A stretch of 5,693 nt of DNA, taken from contig CAMLPZ010000275.1 of NCBI GenBank assembly GCA_946482045.1, forward strand, positions 1 through 5,693, given 5' to 3'. This DNA comes from an uncultured Asticcacaulis sp. (GTDB taxonomy: Bacteria; Pseudomonadota; Alphaproteobacteria; Caulobacterales; Caulobacteraceae). The notes under the pieces were generated by a model. It was not told the DNA's origin. It saw nothing but the letters and a program-made list of their open reading frames with translations, and ran no database searches. Below are positions 5,318 through 5,693 of the stretch, piece after piece (position 1 is the stretch's first letter; each line of letters begins with the position of its first letter). A program made the translations under genes and the position numbers.

Positions 5318-5693
5318 CGGTATCCGTCTGGCGTATCGCAACCGATACCCCCGACTACGAGGCGGACGATATGACCGGGGCTGGCGCCTGGACGACCGGC
5401 GGGCGCTGGAACCGGGCTGGGACGCACATAGTCTATGCGTCCGAGAACATCGCCCTGGCCTGCCTGGAGACCTTTGTCCATCTGGCGGCCAATCCCCTGC
5501 CGTTCAATCGTTACCTGGTGCGGCTCGACATTCCGGACGCGGTGTGGGCGGCGGCGGAAGTTGTGACAGCGGACACGGCGCCCGTCGGATGGGACGCCCT
5601 GCCCGCCGGCCGCGCCAGCATCCGGTTCGGCACGGAATGGGCGTCGCAAGCCCGTTCCGCCTGCCTGAAGGTGCCCTCGCTGATTTCGCCTGA
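5314..5693 (+). CDS. RES-domain toxin, NAD-degrading (3' end cut by window)
   Basis: A GTG start at 5314 overlaps the antitoxin stop as GTGA. The frame then stays open to the window edge for 126 codons. The N-terminus VSVWRIA, the core GGRWNRAGTHIVYASENIALACLE (residues 29-52) and VPSLISP near the edge are typical RES features. Arg31, Tyr41 and Glu52 fall at the conserved positions that line the NAD pocket in characterised members. RES toxins destroy or phosphorolyse NAD+ and stop growth unless bound by the antitoxin. RES proteins are usually about 150-160 aa, so roughly 25-35 residues lie beyond the window. There is no frameshift or stop, so it appears intact as far as seen. GTG plus a weak upstream GCGGGG suggests translation depends on the antitoxin ribosome. 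Confidence 0.9.
   Translation, partial: MTVSVWRIATDTPDYEADDMTGAGAWTTGGRWNRAGTHIVYASENIALACLETFVHLAANPLPFNRYLVRLDIPDAVWAAAEVVTADTAPVGWDALPAGRASIRFGTEWASQARSACLKVPSLISP

Noticed and set aside
5211..5693. 160-codon open frame on the plus strand at the end
   Set aside because: It is out of frame with the RES toxin, which has recognisable RES motifs and is coupled to the antitoxin.

Overview
The window looks like ordinary chromosome from a GC-rich alphaproteobacterium, most likely of the Caulobacterales (Asticcacaulis/Caulobacter/Brevundimonas type). This is an inference from the gene families present (DUF6445, a secreted BD-FAE-like esterase, proteobacterial PF05908 proteins, Xre/RES), the codon bias and the promoter style. 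No rRNA, tRNA or core marker gene confirms it. I see no CRISPR array, transposase, integrase or tRNA.

Layout. (1) 1-1543, minus strand: two tandem paralogues of the poly-gamma-glutamate hydrolase family (PF05908). The downstream copy (1-563) loses its last residues at the window edge; the upstream copy (932-1543) is complete. They align without gaps and share about 65% identity by hand count. The 368 bp between them hold a palindrome-rich element of about 183 bp with near-perfect terminal inverted repeats, plus a separate hairpin. (2) 1544-1777: putative promoter of the upstream hydrolase and a good rho-independent terminator for the next gene. (3) 1778-2875, minus strand: a polytopic membrane acyltransferase of the HGSNAT/NagX/YeiB type. 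(4) 2982-3698, plus strand, divergent: a DUF6445 protein with a 2-oxoglutarate/Fe(II) oxygenase-like H-x-D...H...R pattern, probably leaderless. (5) 3717-4670, minus strand, convergent: an exported alpha/beta-hydrolase (esterase). (6) 4805-5693, plus strand: a type II toxin-antitoxin pair, Xre/MbcA/ParS-type antitoxin followed with a 4-bp overlap by a RES-domain NAD-degrading toxin that is cut off by the window end.

The genes do not form one pathway. They are a series of short transcription units: a PGA-hydrolase-like pair, a sugar acetyltransferase-like membrane enzyme, an orphan oxygenase-like protein, an esterase and a TA module. The points most worth a second look are the loss of the conserved HGG histidine in one hydrolase copy, the inverted-repeat element between the copies, the perfectly symmetric promoter-like box between the esterase and the TA module, and the repeated TGAGC half-sites over the presumed leaderless start of the antitoxin. 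I do not see clear evidence of a wholly new system.
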